A DNA stretch of 64,000 nt from Dromiciops gliroides. Taxonomy: Eukaryota > Chordata > Mammalia > Microbiotheria > Microbiotheriidae. The stretch is taken from assembly GCF_019393635.1 (NCBI RefSeq), contig NC_057861.1, positions 91,866,827 to 91,930,826 on the forward strand, given 5' to 3'. This document shows, in pieces, positions 1-10,467 of this stretch (position 1 is its first letter; each line of letters begins with the position of its first letter). A program made the translations under genes and the position numbers. Below the pieces are notes generated by a model, which saw nothing but the letters and a program-made list of their open reading frames with translations, searched no databases and was not told the DNA's origin.

Positions 1-57
1 CATGAAGTGTCAGATATGACTGAAAAAAATGACTAAAAAAATAAGAACCTAAACTAC

Positions 58-353
58 CTGTGCCAACCTCTGTGCTAGGTTCTGGGAACAGAAATACAAA
101 GAATGAAGCCATGCATATTCACAAGGAGCTAATGTATAAAGTATTATACATGAATGTATAATTTATACATATAATAACATTATATAAGAAAATAATTCAT
201 ATTAATAAAAACATAAAATAATAAAATAAAAAATATTTTGGGATGAAGGGCACTAGAAGTTGGGGTGATTAAGAAAGGCTTCAATATCAAAGTTGGTACT
301 TAAGCTGAATCTGTAAGGTGAAGAGCAAATCAAAAGTAAGAAGTATGCATGCT
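58..353 (-). repeat. L2 LINE fragment, antisense
   Basis: The first part recalls the reverse complement of the L2 3' end (GTGCTAGGTTCTGGG, then ACAAGGAGCTAA). The part after 240 recalls the next antisense block (GGAAGGCTTC-type with GAGCTGAATCTG). An AT-rich stretch separates them. This is a pattern match from memory, so edges are approximate. Confidence 0.5.
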
Positions 354-509
354 GGGGGTAGCTAGGTGGCACAACAGATAAAGCACCGGCCCTGGATTCA
401 GGAGGACCTGAGTTCAAATCCAGCCTCAGACACTTGACACTTACTAGCTGTGTGACCCTGGGCAAGTCACTTAACCCCCATTGCCCCGCAAAAAAAAAAA
501 AAAGAAGGG
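354..509 (+). mobile_element. Mar1/WSINE-type tRNA-derived SINE
   Basis: Head GGTAGCTAGGTGGC, B-box-like GTTCAAATCC, core CTAGCTGTGTGACC and an A-rich tail are all visible. The copy is bounded by an 8-bp direct repeat TGCATGCT (346-353 and 510-517), read as the target-site duplication. Confidence 0.85.
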
Positions 510-559
510 TGCATGCTTTAGTCATGGATCATTGCCAAAGGAAGTTCATTAGGAGCTTT

Positions 560-1040
560 TTATGTCAATTGCATATTTTAAATATATGTGTGCATGCACA
601 CAATATATGTATATGTTTATCTAGCATATATCTATCATCTATATTCATCTATCATATCTGTCTATTTTCTCTATATATACATACATGAATACACACATAT
701 CTACACATACATACACACATGCCTATACATAGAGTAATGGAGAGCTAGTCAACCTTAATCAAAGAAACTGTATTTCATTCCCCATATCTGACAGAGTCTG
801 GTTATATAACCTTGTGTTAGTCATTTAACATTTCAGTCTTCATGATTAACAATACAATTCTTTAGTTCTTTCAATACTGCCATGTCCAAATACACACACA
901 CATATACACACGTATGTGTGTATCAATATAGCCTGCTTGTGTATATACACACATATGCACATACACACATATATTGCATATGTGTGTATATGTACACAAG
1001 TAGGCAATATTGATGCATACCAACTTCTTCAAGAATGTTT
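560..1040. repeat. TA/CA-rich simple repeats
   Basis: Alternating purine-pyrimidine runs (TATATGTG, ACACACAT, ATCTATC units) cluster at about 575-720 and 885-1005. The second cluster has rough dyad symmetry around TATATTGCATATG. No gene is seen here. Confidence 0.7.
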
Positions 1041-1115
1041 TTTGATAACAAGGACTATTCCTGACTTTTAATCTTCAGCATTTAACACAGTGACTTTCAA
1101 TAAATCTTTGTTTAA
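1040..1115 (+). repeat. L2 3'-end fragment, sense
   Basis: Contains AACAAGGACTATTCC, CATTTAACACAGTG and a terminal CAATAAATCTTTGTTTA, the layout of an L2 3' terminus. It lies head to head with the antisense L2 that starts just after it. Confidence 0.55.
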
Positions 1116-1119
1116 TTAA

Positions 1120-3110
1120 ACTTCACTTAAGCACCCACTATGTGCCAGGCACTGTGCTAAATAGAGGGCATATAAAAAGAGATAAAATATAGTCCCTTTC
1201 CTGACAGAGCTTACAATCTAATGGGGAAGACAACAGAAAACAAATACACACACACACACATATGTTTATACAGGATAAATAGGGAAAGAGCTAAAATTAA
1301 ACTAAAGGACTAAAATTAAGACGAAATGGGGGTCACGTGACCTTGAACGCTTCGAGCGGATATGCCGTTGGCTGCGACTGTGGCGCTGGCGTGCCTGAAC
1401 CTTTTAAGCTGCGCCAGAGGGGGCTGAGCTCTGCTCCTGGGTCCCCAGGTGGTCAGACCTGCTTTCACCTCTGCGTCTCCACCGGACCGACCTGCCCCCG
1501 GAGTACGGCACGTCCACCAGTCTGCCAGCCACTACTCTAACTCTAAGGCTGCATTTCTGCACTGGACTAGTGAGAGAGACGTCTTGCTGCTGCTGGGCCT
1601 GCTCTCAACTGCCTATCTGGTCCCGACCTCTGTGGTGGACTACTCATTGGCTGAAGTCCTCGCTCTCCATGGTCACTGGGGTCTTGGACAGCTTGTTACT
1701 ATGTTCATGGAGACAAGTTGGTGAAAAGAGCCAATGCAGGTCTCTTTATGCTCTCAACTTTGATCTTTGCAGGACTCTGCTATTTCAATTACCATGATGT
1801 GGAGCCTCTGAACTTCCTGAGAAAAGAAATGATTATACACCCATTGCCTCTGCTCTATCACATTATTAATCAATGAAAATGAGAGGAAAGTAGCAATGAA
1901 CTCCACTGATGAGACCTCCCCTGTTCTCCAGTCAGGCACAGGTATTTCAACAATTGGTCTCTATGAGAAATATAATCGCAGAAGGATTGGATGAAGGAAA
2001 TTGTGAGATTAGCTTGTGTTCCAAGTTCTGATGAGTCACTAAGTTGTCTCAGGTTCTCACTAGGTTTATATCTTTGTTAACCATTGTAAGCCGCCACATT
2101 TTAATTTACTGATTTCTTAAGAATTCAGTTATACATCATTCTTTTGTGACTGGATTTGTCCAGCAGCCCTGTTCCTCTTATAATTTTTGTTCTTGGGAAT
2201 ACTGGGCAAAAGAAGACATTTTGTTAATTCATATCATAAAAAATTTACAAGAAAAAAAAGAGGGAATGGGGAAAGCTTTCAGCAAAAGATATTATTTTAG
2301 TTCAGACTTAAAGGAAGCTAGGGAGGTGACTAGGTGGAACAGATCATTCCAGACTTGAGGGATAACCAGAGAAAATGCTAGAAGCCAAGAGATGGAGTAT
2401 CTTGTTCCTGGAACAGCCAGGAGGCTAGTGTCACTTGATTGAAGAATACCTATTGGAGAGTAAAAAGATTGCAAAGTATATATGGATAAAATTATGAAGA
2501 GCTTTGAATGCAAAACCTTTTGTTTTTGATTCTAGAGGCAATTGGGAGCCACTGGGGTTTTTGAAGTAGGAGGGGTGACATCTTTGGACCTACTCTTTAG
2601 GAAATCATTTTAGTGATTGAATGGAAGCTGGATTGGAGTAGAGAGAGAGAAAACTAAAGCAGGCCGATTCAACAGTAAGCTATTGTCATAATCCAGAAGT
2701 AACATGCTGAGGACTTGCACTAGAGTGGGGGCAGTGTCAGAGGAAGCAAGTGTATTAGAGAGATGTTTCAAAGGTAAAATTGAAAGGTCTTGACAACAGC
2801 TTGGATATGAGTGGTGAGAGATGAGGAGTTCAGATCACTCTTAGGTTGGGAGCCTAAGGAATGGGAGGATGGTGTTGCCCATTTCAGTTATAAGGGGGGG
2901 GGAGGGGTAGTAGGAGGAAAGATAATGAGTTCTGTTTTGGACATGCCGAGTTTATGATTTTTACTTGATATCAAGTTTGAATTGTCTGAAAGGAAGTTGG
3001 AGAAATTAGATTGGAGATCAGCAGAATTGGGGGCAGGATAAATAACTATAAGGATCCTCAGCATAGAGATAGATGGTAATTAAATCCATTGGAGCTGATA
3101 AGATCACCAG
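1120..3110 (-). repeat. Antisense L2, split by the SDHD pseudogene
   Basis: Bases 1120-1324 match the L2 3' end in reverse (CACTATGTGCCAGGCACTG, CTTACAATCTAATGGGG). The same element resumes after 2265 with the antisense end of its ORF (CATTCCAGACTT, GGGAGCCACTGG, TAATCCAGAAGTAAC, TTCTGTTTTGGACATG, CAGCATAGAGATAGATGG). The two parts are in the right order for one copy interrupted by a later retroposition. It is decayed, with no usable frame. Confidence 0.75.
1332..2264 (+). pseudogene. SDHD: Processed pseudogene of succinate dehydrogenase subunit D
   Basis: SDHD is the small membrane-anchor subunit (CybS) of mitochondrial complex II, which with SDHC binds haem and ubiquinone. Bases 1449-1700 translate to a stretch close to mammalian SDHD, including [36 protein letters not shown] and then, in another frame, YVHGD and [12 protein letters not shown]. 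These cover the end of the presequence and the three membrane helices. The copy has no introns and begins in GC-rich sequence with a CACGTGACC box, like a gene's 5' leader. One frameshift lies near 1698, and the last dozen or so codons after the YHDV motif are missing. It ends in an A-rich stretch and is flanked by AATGGGG (1325-1331, 2265-2271), a plausible short target duplication. It sits inside an antisense L2. It is not expected to make a working subunit. Confidence 0.9.
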
Positions 3111-3189
3111 TGATTAGAACTGCATCAGTCAAGGCAAAATATTCCTCAAAAGATAACTTTTAACAGCTGGGCATTTCAGGTAAAATTTT

Positions 3190-3370
3190 ATTTCATTGTC
3201 ACTTCATGGTCTGATCCTGAGTTTGAATTCCATCTCTTGTGATTTTTTGTTTGTCATAGTTCTTTGTAGCATTCTGACTTTGGGCAAATTCCTAAATTGC
3301 TCTGAGCTTCAGAGAAGCTAAAGGCTGTCACATATTTGTTGTGAAGGAAATGCTTTATAAATGCAAAAGC
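3190..3370 (+). repeat. Old CORE-SINE/MIR-like fragment
   Basis: Contains CTGAGTTTGAATTCC, GACTTTGGGCAAATTCC and a MIR-like tail GTTGTGAAGGAAATGC. Strongly diverged. Confidence 0.5.
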
Positions 3371-3399
3371 AATATGTAAGAAGGAAATTATTTTTAATC

Positions 3400-3680
3400 A
3401 TCATAAGCCATGTCAAAAACCTACCTTCAGGGCTTAGCTCATATACATACCTAAAGGAACATCACCTAATGCCTATCACTGTTAGTGTTGTATTCCTCCT
3501 CAAAATATCATTCATTTGTTTCTCTGATTACATGTAACATTCCCCTACTAAAATGTGGGGTCATTGAAAGTGTTTTTCATGTTTGTCTTTGTAACCTGGT
3601 ACCCAACATGAGATGTTGCACATCATTAGGGACTAGCTCTGTGATGTCATGGGAGTATGGAGTACCCAATCAGGAATTTC
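3400..3680. other. Short L2-like 3' sequence, otherwise unremarkable
   Basis: GGCTTAGCTCATATAC followed by CCTCAAAATATC and AATGTGGGGTCATTG loosely follows an L2 3' end in sense orientation. Nothing else is recognised. Confidence 0.3.
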
Positions 3681-3714
3681 CACTAGGAAGGCAGATGAAC
3701 AATTTTCTTGCTAT

Positions 3715-3865
3715 TGGTAGTATTAGAGAATTTCCCAAGGGCAATGAGAAGGTAAGTGACTTACTCAGGGCCACAGCAAATGTGAGTCAAAAGAAAGACT
3801 TGAAATAATTCAGGTGTTTCTGACTCTGAAGTCAGGTCTCTACCTACCATAGCACCCTTAGCCCT
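3715..3865 (-). repeat. Old SINE of the Mar/MIR type, antisense
   Basis: GGTAAGTGACTTACTCAGGGCCACAG fragments (in reverse, the core of the SINE) and TCTCTACCTACCATAGCACC are the antisense core and head. Confidence 0.55.
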
Positions 3866-4084
3866 GGATTATTAATAATTGAAATATTTAATTGTGCCAA
3901 TTAAATATTAGAACACTGGGTTTAATTTTAATATTAATGATTAATAGTTGTTAATAATTTTTGTATTGGAGATAGCATTGCTTTTATTTGGCTGAACTTA
4001 TATCATTCTCCACATTTACTAGACCTTGAAAATCCTCTGAATCAACTTACTGTACATCACAAATAAATGAAGGAAAGGAAAAAA

Positions 4085-4290
4085 AAACGTTTTTAAGCAT
4101 TTACTATGTGCAAGGCAGTATATTAAGTGCTAAGGATTCACAAAAACAAAAAAGATAAAATGGTCCTTATTTTCAAGAAGTTTATATTCTAAAAAGGAAA
4201 TATATCATAGATATGAGAGTGATAGGCAGGGAAGGCTTATTTGGGCTGAAGGTATAGAGAGATGATGGAGCTTAGGTTGGGGACCACAAA
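4085..4290 (-). repeat. Antisense L2 3'-end fragment
   Basis: AAGCATTTACTATGTGCAAG, TTAAGTGCTAAGGATTC and AAGAAGTTTATATTCTA follow the reverse complement of the L2 3' end. Confidence 0.6.
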
Positions 4291-4417
4291 TGTTTTATAG
4301 GCCTTTCTAGAAATGGTAATGTTAATTTGACTTTTTTTTCCTAGACATAAAGGTAGAATGGTTGGGTTGGGTACCATTCTTCAGAGGTAACTGTTGGAGA
4401 TTTGGGATATGTTAGAT

Positions 4418-4785
4418 TGTAACAATTGGAATGGCGTCACCTGCCGGAGACTTACTGTAGAAGAGTTCCACCCATGAAGGGAAGGTCTTTGAGGGCAAGA
4501 CCAGGAGTCTTTTCTTTGGCGTCAGGAAGTGACGCGGGCTAGTGGGAGGAGGAAGGAAGAGACTGGCGCTCGCTCTGAGGCTCTTTCCTGGGGACTCTGG
4601 CGGAGAAGGGAGCTAGAAATGTGCTCTCCCTTTAATAGATAGGAATCTAGGCCTTTCTCTCTTTACCAAATTCTTATTCTCCTTAATAAATGCTTAAAAG
4701 CCTAACTCTTGCTAAAGCTTACAATTTATTGGCGACCACTCATTAGATATTTTAGACAGACTAGCTAGAATTTTAACCCTTAACA
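4418..4785 (+). mobile_element. Solo ERV LTR with 4-bp TSD
   Basis: A 368-bp TG...CA unit of the same family as the LTRs at 6576 and 9905. It shares the start TGTAACAATTGGAAT, the CTAGAAATG box, a CCTTAATAAATGC polyadenylation signal and the end CCCTTAACA. It is flanked by AGAT on both sides (4414-4417, 4786-4789). A solo LTR is what remains after LTR-LTR recombination. It is a fossil. Confidence 0.92.
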
Positions 4786-4789
4786 AGAT

Positions 4790-6320
4790 ATGATGAATTC
4801 TCACCAATCAGAAGCTTAGTGTTCCAAGGTACAAGCTGCAGTACAATGTAATGGGATTGATTTCTCAAAGTCATATTTCATTCCAAATAAAAAAGAATAA
4901 GGGAACACATTATATTTTGTTTTGTTTTTACCATTCTAGTATCCTTATAGATATCTATTCTCTAAGAGCAGAATTCCATTAATCATTCTCAAGTGAGTTG
5001 CTTTCATATGTTTTCATCCTGACCTCTTTTGTATCAGGATGCAATTTACCCCACGCCCCACACACCAAATTTTCATCATAATTAGAGACATTTCTCCATT
5101 GTCAATACACACTGACAATCAAGTTAAACAATTATCTTTTCTGCATCCTCAATAATAAGGTTAGTCAGATACATGGCAATAAGTATGTGGAAAATAGTAT
5201 AGATATGCATTTATTTGGTTACTTGGACATTCATGAGTCATAGAAGATCCCCAATAGACCTATCTGTTTGCATTTTAATTAATTATACCTTCAAAAAAAA
5301 ACTATCAAAGGTGAGTTGTTAAGATGTAGGAAAACATTCTTAATTATACATAAAATATTCAATACAATATCTGTATGCTAACCACATGGCCAAATGGAAC
5401 TCTGCCCCTATAATTATTTAATCACCCACAATTAACCCCAATCTGTTGTCATGCATTCCAGTCTCAGTATCATGCACTGAAAGACAATTACAGTAAGATC
5501 CTCTAGTTTTCCTTTTTCAGGGAAAAAATGCTTTGACATGATTCTTCCCAACAAACATCGTTACATAGTTTAAGTCATGGCCACATTGAAAACTGAAGTC
5601 ACGGGAGGATTAAAGACAGAGTATTATTTGTTCTATGTACTTTTATATTTCCATCAAGAGATATGGGTTTGTCCCTGGCTGTGATACTACCATGTGACTC
5701 TAAGTAAGTCACCTCATCTCTCTGGATCTCTTTCCTTATGGATAAAGTGGATGTTTTTAACTGGAAGTTCTCTTTGAACTCTGAGATCCTGTATTCCAGT
5801 TATACCTCTATACATGTGAAAATGAGGTCATTGATCCTTGAATAATATTGAAGATGACTGTCTATTGAACTATCCATCCTATCTTTCATGTTCCTGGAAT
5901 AAAATTGGTTCCCATACTTCCAGAGAGATTCAAAGAAAGGCTAGAAAGTTACTTGTTTGGGATTTTTTTCTTTTTTGAGTTAAGCTCATACTATAGGTAG
6001 GAAGCAGCTATCTGAATGATTAACTCTAAGATTCTATGCTTTTTATAGTGTCCCACATTGTGGATAACTGCAACATCATGAGAAGGAAACTCAATAGTGC
6101 TCATAGATGTCTTTACCTGTTTTTATCACCAATACTATGATACGCTGTCTTCCCACTCTGATTTTGATGAGGAGAAATTGACTTTCTGTGGGTTTTAAAG
6201 AAGTTGTGGTTACTAGAGGAAAGGATATGTTTGCAGTTTCAGGCAAGTCTGGCCGTATCATCTCCTGGCTTAATAGTAACCCCAATCATTCCCTATTACA
6301 TATTCTAGGATTAAATATAA
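4790..6320. other. No gene seen; one MIR-like SINE at about 5660-5800
   Basis: AT-rich sequence without a convincing frame. Around 5660-5800, CTGGCTGTGATACTACCATG, TAAGTCACCTCATC and GAACTCTGAGATCCTG read as a decayed sense MIR/CORE-SINE. Confidence 0.5.
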
Positions 6321-6331
6321 AAACATGTTTG

Positions 6332-6502
6332 TGGGGTTTTTTTGTTTTGTTTTTGTTTTTGTTTTTTTGCAGGGTAATGGGGTTAAGTGACTTGCCCAGG
6401 GTCACACAGCTAGTAAGTGTCAGGTGTCTGAGGCCAGATTTGAACTCAGGTACTCCTGAATCCAGGGCTGGTGCTTTATCCACTGCAACACCTAGCTGCC
6501 CC
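6332..6502 (-). mobile_element. Mar1/WSINE-type SINE
   Basis: Antisense copy with a T-rich tail on the left and the head GGGGGCAGCTAGGTG (reverse) at the right. The direct repeat CATGTTTG (6324-6331, 6503-6510) is its target duplication. Confidence 0.85.
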
Positions 6503-6575
6503 CATGTTTGGTTTTTAAAACCCTTCACAATAAGGCCCCTTCCTAGCTTTCTAGTCTTATTATATACTTTCTCTC

Positions 6576-6931
6576 TGTAACGATTGGAATAACGCCACCT
6601 GCTGGATACTTACTGTAGAGGAGTTCTGCCCATGAAGGGAAGGTCTTTGAGGGCAAGACCAGGAGTCAGGAAGTGACGCCGGCTAGTGGGAGGAGGAAGG
6701 AAGAGACTGGCGCTCAGTCTCGCTCTTTCCTCTGGACTCTGGCGGAGAAGGGAGCTAGAAATGCGCTCTCCCTTTAATAGATAGGAATCTAGACCTTTCT
6801 CTCTCTCTTTACCAAATTCTTATTCTCCTTAATAAATGCTTAAAAGTCTAACTCTTGCTAAAGCTTATAATTTATTGGCGACCACTCATTAAATATTTTA
6901 GACAGACTAGCTAGAATTTTAGCCCTTAACA
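6576..6931 (+). repeat. 5' LTR of the provirus
   Basis: 356 bp, TG...CA. It has a polyadenylation signal in CCTTAATAAATGC and a U5-like AT-rich end. It matches the LTR at 9905-10260 almost exactly. Confidence 0.92.
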
Positions 6932-6933
6932 GA

Positions 6934-6951
6934 TGGCTGACCACGAAGAGG
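6934..6951 (+). promoter_or_regulatory. Candidate tRNA primer-binding site
   Basis: Two bases after the 5' LTR comes TGGCTGACCACGAAGAGG. The TGG start matches the CCA end of a tRNA. I cannot say which tRNA is the primer. Confidence 0.45.
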
Positions 6952-7059
6952 AAAGCTAAACCTCACTTCTGATCTTCCGGTTGGGTAAGAAATTTCCCCT
7001 ACCCTTTAAACTGCTAAGTACTGGCACACTGGCTGTGTTTTCCCTTTAAATTTTTTCGA

Positions 7060-7941
7060 ATGGACCTTTTAAACTCCCTAATTACCCTATTTTTGATTTT
7101 AGTCTGTTTAACCAGACAAATGGGAGATAAGATCATGTTAATGCTTTGTTTTTGTGGATTTTCTATTTTTCTTTTTATTTTTGTTAAAAGAGCCAGCAAC
7201 TTACTCACACAAGGAAATATCTCTCCCTCTCCCAACCATGCTTTTTCAGAGAAACCTGAAGAGATTCCTGCAGCTTTTCCCAGTTCTAACACTAATTGTT
7301 GCTCTAATTTTGCATGCCTGGAGGCAATGACCCACCCTCTAGAAGCTTTTAATCCCCTAGCACCTGGAGGCAAAGTGGGGGAAGAGGAATCCAGGCCTGA
7401 GTTCAAAATCAAGTCTGATTCAAATTGCTCTGGTCCCTCCCCTCCTCTCCAGACCCCACCCTCTACTCCTCCTATGGCCAAGCCCATTGCTTCCCCTGCC
7501 TGGGAAGTCCAAAGATCTAATGCGCATGCTCAACTTTCTCTAACTGCATTTGCAGCTTCAGGCTCACCCCTTCCCCAGCCTGGCTGTGCTTCTGAGACAA
7601 CTTTAGAAAACCCTTTAAATTCCAGATATGCTCGTTTTGTTCATAATTTTGCTAACCTGCTTTTGTCTTTAATTAGTAATCTTATAAAGCATTTGTATGG
7701 TGAAAAGGCTGACAGACAATATAGAGGGGTTAAAGAAGAAAAACTTAAGCCGAATAAGAATGACAATCATCAACATAGTTCAAGACTCCGCTTCTTTTGC
7801 CATGGAAGGGTATATATTTTACAGAAATGTAGAAGTAAGCAGCAAGGTATTGATATGAGTATTGGGGATTTTAGATATCGGAATCAAAAGTGTTCTAAAT
7901 TCACTCAGATTATTAATAGTATCAGTTCAGAGGTTACATAG
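7060..7941 (+). CDS. 293-codon open frame of the non-autonomous ERV
   Basis: The longest open frame in the provirus interior, starting about 130 bp after the 5' LTR. The N-terminal 45 residues are strongly hydrophobic, with two likely membrane segments (about residues 6-17 and 26-43). A Ser/Pro-rich middle follows (PSPPLQTPPSTPP near residue 130). The C-terminal third is basic, with HGRVYILQKCRSKQQG and DFRYRNQKCSKF. The Cys/His spacing faintly recalls a retroviral zinc knuckle, but I do not claim Gag. The last 90 or so residues are found again, with around 14 differences, in the older copy at 29997-30272 on the other strand. Not recognised; it could be remains of gag, a leader or an accessory frame. 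Confidence 0.4.
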   Translation: MDLLNSLITLFLILVCLTRQMGDKIMLMLCFCGFSIFLFIFVKRASNLLTQGNISPSPNHAFSEKPEEIPAAFPSSNTNCCSNFACLEAMTHPLEAFNPLAPGGKVGEEESRPEFKIKSDSNCSGPSPPLQTPPSTPPMAKPIASPAWEVQRSNAHAQLSLTAFAASGSPLPQPGCASETTLENPLNSRYARFVHNFANLLLSLISNLIKHLYGEKADRQYRGVKEEKLKPNKNDNHQHSSRLRFFCHGRVYILQKCRSKQQGIDMSIGDFRYRNQKCSKFTQIINSISSEVT

Positions 7942-7949
7942 GATTTCTA

Positions 7950-9904
7950 TGCTATTACATATACATTTTGAAATTAATGGTATGGGTTTATTTTCATAGA
8001 GATTTTCATGCTTTTGAGATTGTGTCTTATACCTAGTTTCTAAAACAAGGAGAATATTTGTAAAAGCTTTTTATAGTCATGTGATCAAGTTTATATTTTA
8101 TAATACTCTTATTGATATTAAGTTCATATTCATTTAGATTTCCTTAGTTTGAATTTCATTGTCTTTTATTGTTCCACCTGTATCTTCTTCTATTCATTCA
8201 TCTATCTAATTTTGAAACATGGTTTTGATTTCATAATACAATGTTAATTCTAGGAGTATTGTGCTCCCATATTCTGAGTTATTTGTTTTTGTTATTTTTT
8301 CTCAACTGATTATTTGATCAAACTCTTTAAAGCATTTCCCTAGCAAATTGTTTGCCATGGCAAGTGTAAATTGATTCTAGAAGTATTATTTTTGATAAGC
8401 ATATTCCAAAAAAAAAAAAAAAAAGAGGGGAACATTTGTAAAAGTTGTCTTTGAGATTGTGTTGTGCTTTAACTTGTATTTAAATATGTTCAGATTTTTC
8501 AAAAAAGTAATTGTATGCTAAGTAAAAAAAAAAGGTATTATTTGAAATTGTTGCATAATTATATATTATATTCTGAGTCAAGATGTATTCACATTTTTTG
8601 CAATCATTTATTATCCTCAATTTTTAAATCCATATGAGACTTGGATTATGGGAACTTATCATTTAAGACATTAATTGCCTTTATTCTGAGTTATCAGATG
8701 CCAGTTGGCCAAGGTGCCATCCAATCACAAGAGGAATACATGCAAGAGCAGACACTGAACTGTCACATGAGGGGAGACATGCATGAAGTCAAGGTATGGC
8801 TGAGAGAACGGCTTTTGACAAATGTTGAGGTTGGATTCTCTTGGTTTAATATTTTATTTTATTTTTCCCCACAATATTGTACAGATGGCTGGAAGTATTC
8901 ATCCCACCCATCTCACTCCTACACCTGGCTTCTATGCTCCCTCCTATATGCCTGATGCCATGGACATCTTAATCCCATGGATCTGATTAAGTCTGACTCA
9001 GTTTCCTCCAATATGTTCGGTGGCATGGACGTATATTCCATCCACCTATTTTAAGCCTGGCATACTGTATGGGCAGTACATATTGCTCAAGTGTGGGAAT
9101 GCTCATATCCCATCATTTCTCTGTTCTTTTATGGTAACCCCCATAATTATCTCAGGTGTCATGATAAATACAGTGTTGAATTTGGCCTTGACACCTGTTA
9201 CCAATTATATTAGATTTTCTAATTTCTCATAATGGCATGAGGATAATTAGGCAGATGATGCAAAAAGTGATGAAACAAAGATAAAAATTATTTTAAAAAA
9301 TTAATATCACAGCAATTGTCTTCTCAATTACCCTCCATAAGGGGGGACTATAGTAATATTATAATTTTAAAGAATGTTTCAATTTTTGTTTTATTATATG
9401 TTTCATGTGTAACAACTAAGATTCTGAATTCCCTTAGACATGTTTTTGAGAACTTTCATTGTTTGATTTGATTATTGACAAAGCTATTTTAAAGTTGTGT
9501 TAAGCTCAATTTTGTAGGAAATTTTCCTGGCTGATTACCAGCATCCACACATCAACCCCTGAAAAGACTTTGATTCTATGACTACACCTAGAGGACATCT
9601 GAGAAAAGACTTTCAGAGACTTTAAATGAACAGTTTTGATTTGTTGTTTTTGTTGTTTTTTTTCTCTTTCTGTTATAATATACACCATCTGTAACATGTA
9701 TTCTCTGCAGAGGCCCTCCCTTTGCAAGACTAATGTCAAAGCGTCGGTTCATGAGGAAAAAAAAAATTGCCCCTCTGGACAAAACTTTCCTCTCTTCCTT
9801 TTCTATATTGTTGTTCACATATTATTAGTTAGCAATAGTTATCATATTGTTTCTACTGTTCCGTCAAGGAAACATTTTGTTTCTTGAGGAACAACAGGGG
9901 GGAC
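7950..9904 (+). other. Rest of the provirus interior
   Basis: AT-rich and mostly non-coding in appearance. Near 8866-8884 a pyrimidine-rich run and ACAG precede ATGGCTGGAAG, which resembles the splice acceptor that retroviruses use upstream of env. A short frame at 9020-9232 has a hydrophobic segment (MVTPIIISGVMINTVLNLAL) and is also present in the copy at 28502-28732. No polymerase motif is seen. Confidence 0.5.
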
Positions 9905-10260
9905 TGTAACGATTGGAATAACGCCACCTGCTGGATACTTACTGTAGAGGAGTTCTGCCCATGAAGGGAAGGTCTTTGAGGGCAAGACCAGGAGTCAGGA
10001 AGTGATGCGGGCTAGTGGGAGGAGGAAGGAAGAGACTGGCGCTCAGTCTCGCTCTTTCCTCTGGACTCTGGCGGAGAAGGGAGCTAGAAATGCGCTCTCC
10101 CTTTAATAGATAGGAATCTAGACCTTTCTCTCTCTCTTTACCAAATTCTTATTCTCCTTAATAAATGCTTAAAAGTCTAACTCTTGCTAAAGCTTATAAT
10201 TTATTGGCGACCACTCATTAAATATTTTAGACAGACTAGCTAGAATTTTAGCCCTTAACA
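9905..10260 (+). repeat. 3' LTR of the provirus
   Basis: 356 bp, TG...CA, preceded by a purine tract ending GGGGGGAC and followed by the TCTC duplication. Confidence 0.92.
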
Positions 10261-10324
10261 TCTCTTACACTTATTCTAATAAATAAATAAACAAAGAAAT
10301 GAATCAATAAATCAATAAATAAAT

Positions 10325-10467
10325 ATTTTTGTTGGGCAATGAGGGTTAAGTGACTTGCACAGGATCACACAGCTAGTAAGTGTCAAGTGTCTGAGGCCTC
10401 ATTTGAACTCAGGACCTCCTCATTCCAGGGCCAGTGCTCTATCCACTGTGCCACTTAGCTGCCCCCT
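10325..10467 (-). mobile_element. Mar1/WSINE-type SINE
   Basis: Antisense core GGGTTAAGTGACTTGCAC and reverse head GCCACTTAGCTGCCCCC. An A/T-rich (TAAA)n stretch at about 10275-10325 lies on its tail side. Confidence 0.8.

Larger units (their letters stand above)
6576..10260 (+). mobile_element. Compact two-LTR endogenous retrovirus, non-autonomous
   Basis: A complete LTR-interior-LTR structure of 3685 bp. The two 356-bp LTRs begin TGTAACGATTGG and end CCCTTAACA, and I count only two differences between them. TCTC flanks both sides (6572-6575, 10261-10264), the 4-bp duplication usual for class I (gammaretrovirus-like) ERVs. A TGG-initiated primer-site candidate follows the 5' LTR and a G-rich tract (about 9896-9902) precedes the 3' LTR. 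The 2.97-kb interior has no recognisable protease, reverse transcriptase or integrase, so it would have needed a helper. At an assumed 2-3 changes per 1000 sites per Myr per lineage, the LTR divergence means roughly 1-1.5 Myr. Its ends look whole, but it is treated as a fossil. Confidence 0.9.

Noticed and set aside
7014-7487. Minus-strand 157-codon frame opposite the ERV interior
   Set aside because: It lies antisense to the ERV open frame and shows no family signature; most likely a shadow.
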